64,000 nucleotides of DNA from Candidatus Promineifilum breve (GTDB lineage Bacteria > Chloroflexota > Anaerolineae > Promineifilales > Promineifilaceae). Each line of letters begins with the position of its first letter. Positions within the stretch are counted from its first letter, which is position 1. A program made the translations under genes and the position numbers. The stretch lies in the NCBI RefSeq assembly GCF_900066015.1, contig NZ_LN890655.1, positions 434,001-498,000 of the forward strand, written 5' to 3'. Under the pieces are notes generated by a model. It did no database searches. It saw only the letters and a list, made by a program, of their open reading frames with translations, and was not told the DNA's origin. This document shows positions 25,232 through 34,284 of this stretch, piece after piece.

Positions 25232-27619
25232 CTAGGGAACGGTTATCGTGCCCAATTCTATAGCGTCTGCGCCTGATGCGGATCGCCAACGTTCCAAGTT
25301 CTCAGGATCATACAGGCCGGTCACCACGCGGTAGTCGCCAGGAGCCACGTCCATCAGCGCGACCTCATGGACGTGGATCAGCCTGTCACCAGGCCGCCAG
25401 CCTTCCCAGGCCGCATCGAGGCCGTCCCACTGGGCCACCAGCGCGCCGGACTCGTCCAGAACGTGGACAAAGATCTGCAACGGCCGGGGGTTCCCGACCT
25501 GCCGCCAGGCTGTGACGACGGTCAGAGCGTCGTGTTGCTCGAAGGTGGGAGCGCCGGCAAAGCGAATCTCACCGTCATCCAGACGTAGCGCGATCCCTTC
25601 TTCGCCCGGGGCGAATGGAGGTAAGTTCACGGAGAAAAGGGTATACCCTTCGCCCACGGCGGCAGGAGTTTGACCTTCTACTCCCAAATAAGGCAACAAC
25701 AGGGGATGGACTGGCTGATTGTCCAGCGCCAGCCAACTATCGCGCGCGCCATCGGGGAGGATCACCGCCGACTGCGGATCGAACCAGCGCAAGGTGACGT
25801 CGTTCGTGCCGAGCAAGGCAAAATCCTGGGGCACGATCTCATCGACCTGAATATTACCGAGGAGCAGATCGACCGGCTCACCGTGGGCCGGTTGTTCGTA
25901 GAGGAAGACGCTATAGCCGATCTTGGCCGCCGGCGGGCGGGCGCGGAAAAAGGCGAAGAGATCGTGGTCGGCGAAGTGGACGCCCTGCAAAGTCGTGGCG
26001 CTGATGGCGTACCAGCCGGGCGCTGGGTCGTGGGGGTAGAACGGCCGGGCCAGCGGATTCATCAGTCGCGGCGGGAAGCTGTCCAGGCCGCGATAACCGA
26101 TGCCGTAATAGTCCGGCCGGGCTTCGCCGAAGTAGCTCAGCCAGACCGGATCGATCTCCCGCGCCGCCAACCAATCGGTCAGTCGGGCCAGGTCTTGCCC
26201 CCAATCCAGATTGCTATCGACCAGCGCCCGCCAGCCGTTATCGGGGCCGCCGATCAGGAGATTGAAAAAGGCCAGGTAATGGGGATAAATCCAGATTGAC
26301 GCGATGACGAGCCAGGCTAAAAGCGCCCCGCTCAGGCGTACACGCCACAACTGGAAGCGGCCGGCAATGGCACAGAACGCGCCCCCGGCCACCACCCCGA
26401 TGAACACATACAGGAACGGCAAGATGGGCAACAGATGGCGATAGCCGAGATTGACGCTCGTCGTCAGGGCGATGGCGAAGAAGCCGGCCGGCGGAAGCAG
26501 CAGGGCAACCACATCGAACCACATCGGCCCCATCTCGCGGCGGACCAATAGCAGCACCAGACAGGCCAACGAGCCGCCTAACAGAATCAACACCGGCAGC
26601 GGCGTCTTGAGCAGGAAGGCGACCGGGAAATAAAACCACCAGCCGCTATCCGAATACTGCCCCAGCAGAAACGACGGCGTGCTGACGGCCAGACGGTTGC
26701 CGATGTCGAGGAGCTGATCCAGATAATGGGCCAGAGGGAGGGCCGCATTCACCGGCCCGATCACCGGCAGAGGCGCGTCGAGCGGCCCCACCTGAAAGCC
26801 ATGACCGGCCCACAGGGTCAACAGGGCGATCAGCGGATAGGCGACGACGCCCATCACCAGGATGGGCCACAACGGACGGTGGGCGCGCGTCTCCCGTCGG
26901 TAGCGGATGAAGGCCAATACCAGCAGCACGGCAAAAAACGGCAAAAAGAGAAGCGCGGTAAATTTGGTATTGAGTAGCAGGCCCAACCCCACCCCGGCCA
27001 CCGCCGCCCGCCCCCATCCCGGCCAGCGCATAAACCGCCACAGGGTGAACCCCGCCAGCCCCGCCGCCGCCGCCAGCCCCAGATCGGTGGTCACCAGACG
27101 GGTATGGGCCATGATATTGGGATCGAACGCGAGGAGAAGCAGCGTCACGATCCCGGCCACAGCGGGCGAGGCCCTGCCCATGCCCTCGTTTCGCCGCTGC
27201 CTCGTCATCTCCGCCGCCCAGCGCCCACCCACGGCGGCCAGCAACAACCCCAGCCAGATAGTCGGCAGACGGGCCAAAAACATGACGTGGGCCACATCGT
27301 TGCCAATCTCCCACAGGAAGAGCTCGGCCGGCCGGTGGAAGCTCGTCGCCTGCCAGGACGGGTCGTCCGAGGGCAGTCGCACCGTCGGATCGTTGACCAG
27401 CAAGGCGGCATTCAGCGCGTTCAGGCCCAGCGGATGGCCGACGCGCATGTGGCGGTTGCCGCCGTTGGCCTCGCCCCGCAGATAGGCCAGACCGCGCACC
27501 AGGAAGCCCTGTTCGTCAAACGTGGGAGCGTCGCCCTTCATGCTGCTGACGGACAGGGCAAACATTACCCACAAAGCGATGACGGCCAGGAGGCGGGCGG
27601 GAGCCGGTGAGGTGCGCAC
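25232..27619 (-). CDS. GT39-type membrane glycosyltransferase with C-terminal beta domain (first paralogue)
   Basis: 795-residue polytopic protein of the protein mannosyltransferase/ArnT class, using a polyprenyl-phosphate sugar at the outer face of the membrane. The first periplasmic loop has the catalytic-type acid pair in GDAPTFDEQGF. About 11 membrane helices run to about 440. The motif DSNLDWGQDLARL lies in the large C-terminal extracytoplasmic region, with PGWYAISATTLQG and FFRARPPAAKIGYSVFLYE. A final beta domain (about 650-795) includes HVLDESGALVAQWDGLDAAW. The start is a GTG at 27619 without a ribosome site but seven bases from a -10 element. Acceptor (protein or lipid) unknown. Confidence 0.85.
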   Translation of the reverse strand: MRTSPAPARLLAVIALWVMFALSVSSMKGDAPTFDEQGFLVRGLAYLRGEANGGNRHMRVGHPLGLNALNAALLVNDPTVRLPSDDPSWQATSFHRPAELFLWEIGNDVAHVMFLARLPTIWLGLLLAAVGGRWAAEMTRQRRNEGMGRASPAVAGIVTLLLLAFDPNIMAHTRLVTTDLGLAAAAGLAGFTLWRFMRWPGWGRAAVAGVGLGLLLNTKFTALLFLPFFAVLLVLAFIRYRRETRAHRPLWPILVMGVVAYPLIALLTLWAGHGFQVGPLDAPLPVIGPVNAALPLAHYLDQLLDIGNRLAVSTPSFLLGQYSDSGWWFYFPVAFLLKTPLPVLILLGGSLACLVLLLVRREMGPMWFDVVALLLPPAGFFAIALTTSVNLGYRHLLPILPFLYVFIGVVAGGAFCAIAGRFQLWRVRLSGALLAWLVIASIWIYPHYLAFFNLLIGGPDNGWRALVDSNLDWGQDLARLTDWLAAREIDPVWLSYFGEARPDYYGIGYRGLDSFPPRLMNPLARPFYPHDPAPGWYAISATTLQGVHFADHDLFAFFRARPPAAKIGYSVFLYEQPAHGEPVDLLLGNIQVDEIVPQDFALLGTNDVTLRWFDPQSAVILPDGARDSWLALDNQPVHPLLLPYLGVEGQTPAAVGEGYTLFSVNLPPFAPGEEGIALRLDDGEIRFAGAPTFEQHDALTVVTAWRQVGNPRPLQIFVHVLDESGALVAQWDGLDAAWEGWRPGDRLIHVHEVALMDVAPGDYRVVTGLYDPENLERWRSASGADAIELGTITVP

Positions 27620-27626
27620 GGCGTGA

Positions 27627-27654
27627 CTTATAACGCAAAGTGGCCGGTGAGCAA
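27627..27654 (-). promoter_or_regulatory. Candidate leaderless promoter for the first GT39 gene
   Basis: TTGCTC (27649-27654), 16 bp, TATAAG (27627-27632), then seven bases to the GTG start. The -35 lies inside the upstream terminator hairpin. Confidence 0.45.
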
Positions 27655-27674
27655 CAACCTAGCTCACCGGCCAC
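27640..27674 (-). terminator. Strong hairpin terminator after the DUF11-type gene
   Basis: Perfect 13-bp stem (27640-27652 with 27662-27674, GTGGCCGGTGAGC) and a nine-base loop. On the minus strand it is followed by TTTGCGTTAT, a short U-tract. It lies 27 bp after the stop codon of the upstream secreted-protein gene. Confidence 0.7.
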
Positions 27675-27700
27675 GCTTGCCGTGTAGGGACACTTAGCCG

Positions 27701-29323
27701 CTAATTGTCCAGCGGCAGGATTTGTAGAAACTCCCAGCGCCAGGTCGAATTGCTGTATTCGTCCGTCGAGGCGAAGAAGCCGAAGTACGGGCTACCGATC
27801 CAGCGCGTATCGTCGTACTCAAACTGGAGGTTTAACGGCTCGCCTCTGGCCGCGGCATAGAGCTTGATCGACCCATCGCGCACCTCGATGCGATAATGGT
27901 TCCAACCCTCGGGATCGATCTTGGTGAAATCATCGTTCACATAGTCGCCCACACGCTTCATGGGGCTGCCGTCGCAATTCGGACACCACACCAGGCTATC
28001 CACCCGCTCGAACAGCAGTTTAAGCGGACCATAGTAAATGGTATTCGTATTGTAGAAGTGGTTGAAGCAGTTATCGTGCTTGTACCACTCATCATATGAC
28101 AAACCGGGCGGGCAATTTTCTCCGTTCCAGTCACCGCCGAAGATCATACCAGACGAATGGGAGTAGAACGGGAAGAAAATCTTGGCCTCGAAATCGATGA
28201 CGTAGGGCACGCGCGGAGCGGGCTTCAGCGGGCTGGCGAGACCCCAGTCCCAACGATCGGCCACCTCCATCACAAACTGGCCATTGTCATAGTAGCCGCG
28301 CACATCCTCCCGATAGGTGGAGCGGCGGATTGTCCAGCCGGTAGCCGTGTTATTGAAGTCATCATAATAGGCCCCGACAACGCTCACCACGTTCGACCAC
28401 GGGCCGACCTTTGGCCCGATCAGGCTGCGCACCCGGTAGTAGTAGACGTTGAACGGCGAGGGCGGCTTGGTGATGGCTAACGAGGTGATCGGTCCAACGA
28501 TGCTTGACGTGGAAGTGGCGAAGTTCGGGTCGTTTGACTCGTGGATCTCATAGCCGCTGGAGGCGAGGGCCTCCGTCCAGGATAGGTTGAAGGTGTTGGC
28601 GCTGTTCGGCTGGCCGGCCGCCAGGGTGACCGGCCCGGGATCGGGCAGCAAGCCATAGATGGCGAAAGGCAGGAATTGAATGGGGGACGCCGTCGGTGCG
28701 ACCACGGTGACCTCGGCGCTGAGTTCCAGCTCCTGCTCGGCGCTGACCAGTTGGGCAGTGTTGGTGACGATCGTGCCCGGCTCGGCGTCGTCATTCATGG
28801 TGACCGTCAGGGTCACCACAACGGTATCCTCGGCGGGGACTGTGCCTTCCCAGTGGAACTCGCCGCCGCTGAATTGGCAACTCATTGTGACCACGGGGGG
28901 ACATTCATGGTCGGCATAGGTCACGTCGGCCGGCAACGGGTCGGTCAACTCGGCCGGAATGTCCACTTCGCCGCTGTTGACGATGGAGAAGGTATATTGA
29001 ATGACACCCTGTGGCCCCACCTGATCAGCCGACGCGGTCTTGGTGGAGTCCTCCAGGTTGGCGGCGGCGAGAACGCCGGCCGGCAGCCAGTGGCCTGCCA
29101 CGTAGCGTTCGACGGAGGGGGGCATTGCCAGCAACTCCTCCGTGGTCGGCACAAAAGGCGCATAGGGCGACTCGGCCGGCGGGGTTGGGGTTGGATCGGT
29201 CTGGGCGGCCGACAGCAGTTGGGTAAACACCAGGACACCGAGTAACGCCACGACGAACGTTATGACGGTTGTCACCTTCTTCGGCTTCGGCATCCACTGA
29301 CTTGAGCGATTGTTCCTTGCCAT
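27701..29323 (-). CDS. Exported multidomain surface protein (DUF11-like, Fn3-like and concanavalin-like domains)
   Basis: 540 residues. The N-terminus has a basic stretch then a hydrophobic segment VTTVITFVVALLGVLVFTQLL (signal or anchor), followed by a Pro/Thr-rich linker (DPTPTPPAESPYAP). About 110-230 is a DUF11-type beta domain (YTFSIVNSGEVDIPAELTDP, with VVTLTVTMNDDAEPG). About 240-330 resembles Fn3 (FNLSWTEALASSGYEIHES). From about 345 a lectin-like jelly-roll (YYDDFNNTATGWTIRRS, NHYRIEVRDGSIKLYAAARG) may bind sugars. Start at 29323 was chosen for the GAGG site ten bases upstream. It sits between two GT39-like genes and ends in its own terminator. It may be a target of their glycosylation or a carbohydrate-binding surface protein; both are inference. 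Confidence 0.8.
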   Translation of the reverse strand: MARNNRSSQWMPKPKKVTTVITFVVALLGVLVFTQLLSAAQTDPTPTPPAESPYAPFVPTTEELLAMPPSVERYVAGHWLPAGVLAAANLEDSTKTASADQVGPQGVIQYTFSIVNSGEVDIPAELTDPLPADVTYADHECPPVVTMSCQFSGGEFHWEGTVPAEDTVVVTLTVTMNDDAEPGTIVTNTAQLVSAEQELELSAEVTVVAPTASPIQFLPFAIYGLLPDPGPVTLAAGQPNSANTFNLSWTEALASSGYEIHESNDPNFATSTSSIVGPITSLAITKPPSPFNVYYYRVRSLIGPKVGPWSNVVSVVGAYYDDFNNTATGWTIRRSTYREDVRGYYDNGQFVMEVADRWDWGLASPLKPAPRVPYVIDFEAKIFFPFYSHSSGMIFGGDWNGENCPPGLSYDEWYKHDNCFNHFYNTNTIYYGPLKLLFERVDSLVWCPNCDGSPMKRVGDYVNDDFTKIDPEGWNHYRIEVRDGSIKLYAAARGEPLNLQFEYDDTRWIGSPYFGFFASTDEYSNSTWRWEFLQILPLDN

Positions 29324-29391
29324 ATTGGTTTTTCCTCTTGATAATTTTGTCCCTACGGGTGGGAAACCCACGGCGGCATATTACTGCCCTA

Positions 29392-31452
29392 TCATCGATC
29401 GGTCAAACGGCACCCCAGCGCGGCCGACCCAATCGGCCCCACTTCACAGTGCGCCAGGGTGAGGACATCCCGGCCATCGGGCAACGCCAGACGAAGGCCG
29501 TCGGTTCGCCGGTACATGCCAACCTGCAACGTGTAGTTGCCCGGCAGCAACGTGGCCGGCAGGGGCAAGACGTGGCGTTGCAGGATGACGTCGCCCATCT
29601 GCAAGGTGGTGGCGGCGGCATCCAACCCGTCATGTTGGGCCACGATCTTGCCGGTTGCGTCCAGCAGATGGACAAACACCGCCAAATCGTCCGGCAGCCA
29701 ATCGACCGCGCGCCACCAGGTGGCGAACTCCATATTTTCCTCGCCGATGAGCAGTTCAGTCACCCCATAGTAGGCCAGCGAGGGCGAGCACCCCGTGCTG
29801 GCAAACGCCAGACCGTCGTTGATCCCGCCTAGTAGCGGCGGGGTGATCTGGTACACGGCAAAAGACGGTGACCCATCGCTCCGGTAGAGGAGCGTGGGAT
29901 CGGCCCCGGCCAGGGTCATCAGCCCCGCATCCAGCGGCGCGAATTCAGGCACGTACAGGGCGCTCGGCTCGCCCCGGGGCCACACCACCGCCCCGGCCAC
30001 GCCCGCGCCACTCTGCACCCAGCGCGCCACCGGATCGACCCCAAGGCTGCGGCGCAAACCGGCGGCGTCGATCGGCTCGAAGAACACGTCGGCCACCACC
30101 GGCGGGCGGGCGTCGCCGGCGGCCAGCCAATGGCGGCCCATATCCAGCAACACGGACTGATAGCGCGTGCGTGTCTCCAGATCGGCCGGCCAATGGCTGA
30201 AGCCATTTTGCACGGTGCGATAGGCGGTGAGTAGCGCGGGCAACAGGATCAGTGCCGCCAGCGCGCCCGGCAGGGAGCGCGCCGATTTCTTTTCCGTCCG
30301 CTTTTCCAGCCGCCCCGCGACCGCCTGCACAGCGATGCCGGGCAGCAGATAGACCACCGGCAGCGCGCCGATCAGCCGGACAGTGCTGGGCGCATCGGGG
30401 GAGAGGGCGCTGGGCAACAGAGCGACGGCCAGCCAGATCGGCAGGAGCAGATAGTGGGGCTGCCGCCAACGCCACAGCGCCACGAGCAGGCCGCCATAGA
30501 ACAACAGGGCCGTCAGCGGATCGAACAGCGGCCGGTTGGGCAGGCCATAGGTCCAGCGCGGGTCGCCGGTGAAGCTGAATACGCCCAGGGTGGCCGCCGT
30601 CATCCGCAGCACCGGCCCCGCGTCGCCCGCTTGCAGCGCCGTCAGCGGCCCCTCCAGTTGCTCCAACCGCTGTTGCAGGTCAGGGTTGGCCCGCAGGGTG
30701 AAGAATAGCGGCAAGGCGACGAAGATGCCCACGCTCAGAACGATGGCCGCATAAGCTATTCGCACCCGCGCCGCCTGTTGTTCGCTCTGCCGGTCGCCGC
30801 GCCGCAACCACAGGGCTTGCATGGCGAAGATTATCAGCAGCAGGAGCGGGATCAACAAGACGACACGGGCCGCGGTGTAGGCGTAGATCGACAAGCCCAG
30901 CCATAGACCGGCCAGCGCCGCCGAACCCATCCCCCGGCGGGTAATGCGCGTGGCCCGCAACGGCCAATGCCACATGGCTAATACCAGCAGCACCGGCTCC
31001 AGGATGGGCCGGATGCCGATGCGGCTGAAGATGACCGGCCACCAGCCGGCGGCCAGGCCCAGCCCGGCCACCAGGGCCGCCGTCGCGCCGAAATCGCGTC
31101 TGGCCCAGCGCATGGTCAGGGCCACCAGCGCCAGCCCCAGATAGACCGACGGCAGCCGCATCGCCAGCAAATTATCGCCCAGCAGCGGCGCGAAGGGCGC
31201 GGCCAGGTAGTGATAGAGCGGCTCATGGCCGTAACCGTGGCTGAAAAACAGCGCGTGTTCGCCGCCGCGGATGAACTGGGCGATGTCGGCGTCGAGCACT
31301 TCATCCTGGGCGAGGCCCGGCGGGACAGTCTGGAGCGCGATCAGGCGCATGGCCGACGCCAGCAGCAGCACCAATGTCGCCGCCACCAGCCAACGCCCGG
31401 GCGAAGGCCGCCACCCACGATACGTTTGATCGATCTGCTTAGTCAACATCAT
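29392..31452 (-). CDS. GT39-type membrane glycosyltransferase with C-terminal beta domain (second paralogue)
   Basis: 686-residue polytopic protein. After a first helix (ATLVLLLASAMRLIAL) comes the acidic loop GLAQDEVLDADIAQFIRGG, the position of catalytic Asp/Glu in GT39/GT83 enzymes, then FSHGYGHEPLYHYLAAPF. About ten further helices run to about 420. The extracytoplasmic tail ends in a beta domain (VFVHLLDATGKIVAQHDGLD and LLPGNYTLQVGMYRR) that matches the tail of the first paralogue. Its ATG overlaps the end of the third GT39 gene by 14 bases, so the two are coupled. Donor and acceptor unknown. Confidence 0.82.
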   Translation of the reverse strand: MMLTKQIDQTYRGWRPSPGRWLVAATLVLLLASAMRLIALQTVPPGLAQDEVLDADIAQFIRGGEHALFFSHGYGHEPLYHYLAAPFAPLLGDNLLAMRLPSVYLGLALVALTMRWARRDFGATAALVAGLGLAAGWWPVIFSRIGIRPILEPVLLVLAMWHWPLRATRITRRGMGSAALAGLWLGLSIYAYTAARVVLLIPLLLLIIFAMQALWLRRGDRQSEQQAARVRIAYAAIVLSVGIFVALPLFFTLRANPDLQQRLEQLEGPLTALQAGDAGPVLRMTAATLGVFSFTGDPRWTYGLPNRPLFDPLTALLFYGGLLVALWRWRQPHYLLLPIWLAVALLPSALSPDAPSTVRLIGALPVVYLLPGIAVQAVAGRLEKRTEKKSARSLPGALAALILLPALLTAYRTVQNGFSHWPADLETRTRYQSVLLDMGRHWLAAGDARPPVVADVFFEPIDAAGLRRSLGVDPVARWVQSGAGVAGAVVWPRGEPSALYVPEFAPLDAGLMTLAGADPTLLYRSDGSPSFAVYQITPPLLGGINDGLAFASTGCSPSLAYYGVTELLIGEENMEFATWWRAVDWLPDDLAVFVHLLDATGKIVAQHDGLDAAATTLQMGDVILQRHVLPLPATLLPGNYTLQVGMYRRTDGLRLALPDGRDVLTLAHCEVGPIGSAALGCRLTDR

Positions 31453-33160
31453 AGATCAGGATCGAGTAACCCACACGATCATCGGGCGGGCGGGCGCGAA
31501 ACCAGGCGTAGACCAGCTTCTCGTCCTCCCGTAACGGCGGCTCCCACAGGCTGGAGGCGCTGATGGCATAGATGCCCGGCTGCGGCGCGGCCGGATCAAA
31601 AGGCGGCGCCCACCACAAGCGGAAGAAGGCATCGCGCCCCAGGCCCGGTAATGGTTCGTGGGCCAATTCGTAGTAGGCGGGATCGGCCGTGCCGAACCAG
31701 CCCAACTTGACGCTGGCCACGCCATTTTCTTCCATCCAGCCTTGCAGGCGCAACAAGTCCTGCCCCCAATCGACGTTGCTGTCGGTCAGCACGCGATAGC
31801 CGTTGGCCGGGCCGCCCACCGCCGGGTTGAAGTAGCTGAGGTAGTGGGGGTGAATCCACAAGGCGACGGCCAGCAGGCCAATCGCCCCCAAACCCACGAG
31901 GATGCGCGGCAATGGCCGCCGGCGCGCCGACCGTTGAAGCTCCGGCGCGGCCAGCCCCGCCACCAGAACGAGCAGGTAAGGCAACGCCGGCAGGGCATGG
32001 CGGTAGCCGATGTTCAACGCGCTTTGCATGAGAAATAGATAATAAACCACGGCGGCAACCATCAGGAAGACGGCCCGCCGGCGCGTGTCGGGCCGTCGTA
32101 GCAGCATGATGGCCGCTATCGCCACCAGAACGATGACGATCAACGGCGTCTTCACCAGGAAGGCCGCCGGGAAATAGCCGACAAAGCCACTCTCGGCAAA
32201 GCGGCCGAACAGAAAAGCCGGACTGCGCCCCCCGCCGCCCAGTAACGCGGCCTGCTCCAGCCCGGCCCAGAACGTGGGCATCGGCCCGGTGAATCGGTTG
32301 TACGGCTCCAGCGCCGCGCTGACGAAGCCGAACCGACCCCACTCCAGGCCAAAGATGAGCCAGACGATGAGCAGGGCCACGCCGGCCGCCGCGATCAGTT
32401 GCAGAACCCTGTTCAGCACCGCCCGGCCGTGGCCGGAGTTGCTGGGCGGGTAGAGCGGCAGCACGGCCAGCGCCAGCCAGACCGGCGCGAAGCCGAGCGT
32501 CGAAAGTTTGCTGCCGAAGGCCAGCCCCATCGCCCCCGCCGCGGCTGCCCAGGCCGGCCACGGCCACTGATTCGGCCGTTGCCAGAGCCGCCAGAGCAAA
32601 AATGTGGTCAGAAAGGTGAAGAGCGTCGCGCCCATGTCGGTCGTCGCGTAACGGCCGTGGGCCAGCAGGTTCGGCTCGAAGAGCAGCAGGACGAGCGCCG
32701 GCAGCGCCGCCGCCCCGCCCCACAGTTGCCCGGCCAAGCGGTAGCCGACCAGACCCAGCACCAGCGCGAGCAAGACGATGGGCAGGCGGGCCAGGAAGAT
32801 GATCCGCGTGGCCTCGTGGTTGTATTGCCACATGAACAGGTCGGCGAACTCATACCACCCCTCACGGCGCTGCCAACTGGGGTGATCGGTCGGCAGGCGC
32901 AGGGCGGGCATGGTCAGCAGCGGCAGGGCGCTAAGGCTGTTGACCAACGGCGGATGCTCCAGGCTCAGCCGCGGATCGCCCGTGCGCAGAAAGGCCAAGC
33001 CACGGGCAATGTGGTTCTGCTCGTCCATCGTCGGGCTATCGTCAACCAAACTCTGGATCGCCAGAAAGAAAAAGAGCAGCAGCGCGGCCACCGCCGGCCA
33101 CAAGCGCCGATGCGTGTTTGCCCGAACCGGCCCATCCCGGACGGCTCCATCAAACCTCAT
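31439..33160 (-). CDS. GT39-type membrane glycosyltransferase (third paralogue, no C-terminal beta domain)
   Basis: 573 residues starting MRFDGAVRDGPVRAN; the start follows TATAAT by seven bases and has no ribosome site. A first helix (LWPAVAALLLFFFLAIQSL) leads into DDSPTMDEQNHIARGLAFL, equivalent to GDAPTFDEQGF of the first paralogue. Many helices follow to about 470, then DSNVDWGQDLLRLQGWM and PGIYAISASSLWEP, the same motifs as in the first paralogue. The protein ends at WFRARPPDDRVGYSILIYDVD, exactly where the first paralogue continues into its extra domain. It is the first gene of the minus-strand surface cluster. Confidence 0.85.
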   Translation of the reverse strand: MRFDGAVRDGPVRANTHRRLWPAVAALLLFFFLAIQSLVDDSPTMDEQNHIARGLAFLRTGDPRLSLEHPPLVNSLSALPLLTMPALRLPTDHPSWQRREGWYEFADLFMWQYNHEATRIIFLARLPIVLLALVLGLVGYRLAGQLWGGAAALPALVLLLFEPNLLAHGRYATTDMGATLFTFLTTFLLWRLWQRPNQWPWPAWAAAAGAMGLAFGSKLSTLGFAPVWLALAVLPLYPPSNSGHGRAVLNRVLQLIAAAGVALLIVWLIFGLEWGRFGFVSAALEPYNRFTGPMPTFWAGLEQAALLGGGGRSPAFLFGRFAESGFVGYFPAAFLVKTPLIVIVLVAIAAIMLLRRPDTRRRAVFLMVAAVVYYLFLMQSALNIGYRHALPALPYLLVLVAGLAAPELQRSARRRPLPRILVGLGAIGLLAVALWIHPHYLSYFNPAVGGPANGYRVLTDSNVDWGQDLLRLQGWMEENGVASVKLGWFGTADPAYYELAHEPLPGLGRDAFFRLWWAPPFDPAAPQPGIYAISASSLWEPPLREDEKLVYAWFRARPPDDRVGYSILIYDVD

Positions 33161-33167
33161 ACTATTG

Positions 33168-33173
33168 ATTATA
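33168..33173 (-). promoter_or_regulatory. Candidate leaderless -10 for the third GT39 gene
   Basis: Perfect TATAAT on the minus strand, seven bases before the ATG at 33160. No Shine-Dalgarno sequence and no convincing -35. Confidence 0.4.
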
Positions 33174-33257
33174 ATCCATCCTGCGGCGGACGCATCCGGC
33201 GCGCGCCCTATAATGTGTGTGCCCCTTCCCGGCGGATCGACTACAATCGGCCTCGCT

Positions 33258-34271
33258 ATGTCCCCGGCAGTGACTTCGCCCGATCCCCAGCCCCCCGCCA
33301 ACCCGACACGCCGCCGGTTGATGTCGCTATTGAAAGTCGGCGTCACGGTGCTGGGTCTCGGCCTGGTGTGGCGTAACCTCGACGTGGCCGCTATCCTGGA
33401 AGTGATCGGTCAGGTACAAGTGGGCTGGATGGCTGCCGGCGCGGCGTTGATGATCCTCAGCCTCATCGTGCGCGCCTATCGCTGGCATCTTATCCTGCAC
33501 GGCGTCGGCTCGGCCATTCGCTTCGGCCGTTTGGTGGAACTATATCTCATCGGCAGCTTCTTCAACGCCTTCCTGCCGTCGGGGCTGGGCGGCGACGTGG
33601 TGCGCGCCGCCGAGGCCGCGCAGGACGTGGAGGCGGAGATCGCCGTCAGCACCGTGTTCATCGACCGCCTGTCGGGGCTGATGGCTTTGTTTATCATGGC
33701 TCTGGCCGTGTTGCCCTTTCGCCCGGCCGAATTTCCATCGCGGCTGGCGTTAAGCATCGGCGTCCTGTGCGGTGTGGGGTTGGTGGCGGGGGTGATCCTG
33801 ATCGACGGCCGCTTCGTCCACGCCGCCGTGCGTCTGCTACCGCCGCGCGTCCGCGCCCTGGGCGATAACTTCCTCGACCGGCTGGCGGCAGCCATCGGTC
33901 GCTGCGGCTGGCGAACGCTGGCCGGGGCGCTGCTCGTCTCCGTTCTCTTCAATCTGATGCAGGTGGCGTGGTGGGCCATCACCGGCCGCGCACTGGGACT
34001 GAACATCTCTTTCGGCTACTACCTGCTGGTCGTGCCGGTCATGGCTATCGCTCTGTTAGTCCCGTCGATTGGCGGCCTGGGGGTGCGCGAAAACGTGGCC
34101 CCGCTGCTGTTCAGCGGCACAGGGATCAGCGCCGAGCAGGCGGTCGCCCTGACCCTGTTGGTCTTCGGTCTGGAGCGGGTCGCCAGCCTGCTCGGCGCGC
34201 CGGTCTACCTGTTGGGCAGCTTTCGGCGCGGCCAAAGGCGCGAGGCGGACGAACCGCTCCATCACGCCTGA
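33258..34271 (+). CDS. Lysylphosphatidylglycerol synthase-like / AglD-type integral membrane protein
   Basis: 337 residues, about eight membrane helices, in the family that includes the flippase part of MprF and archaeal AglD. Motifs: GLGLVWRNLDVAAILEVIG, LIVRAYRWHLIL, LVELYLIGSFFNAFLPSGLGGDVVRA (the family signature region, here given as overlapping parts), TVFIDRLSGLMALF, and VPSIGGLGVRENVAPLLF near the end. The start at 33258 is preferred over the internal ATG at 33321; TACAAT ends ten bases upstream and no ribosome site is visible. Divergent from the GT39 gene cluster, it may translocate or regulate a lipid-linked sugar used by those enzymes. Confidence 0.85.
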   Translation: MSPAVTSPDPQPPANPTRRRLMSLLKVGVTVLGLGLVWRNLDVAAILEVIGQVQVGWMAAGAALMILSLIVRAYRWHLILHGVGSAIRFGRLVELYLIGSFFNAFLPSGLGGDVVRAAEAAQDVEAEIAVSTVFIDRLSGLMALFIMALAVLPFRPAEFPSRLALSIGVLCGVGLVAGVILIDGRFVHAAVRLLPPRVRALGDNFLDRLAAAIGRCGWRTLAGALLVSVLFNLMQVAWWAITGRALGLNISFGYYLLVVPVMAIALLVPSIGGLGVRENVAPLLFSGTGISAEQAVALTLLVFGLERVASLLGAPVYLLGSFRRGQRREADEPLHHA

Positions 34272-34284
34272 GACCGCGCCCATC

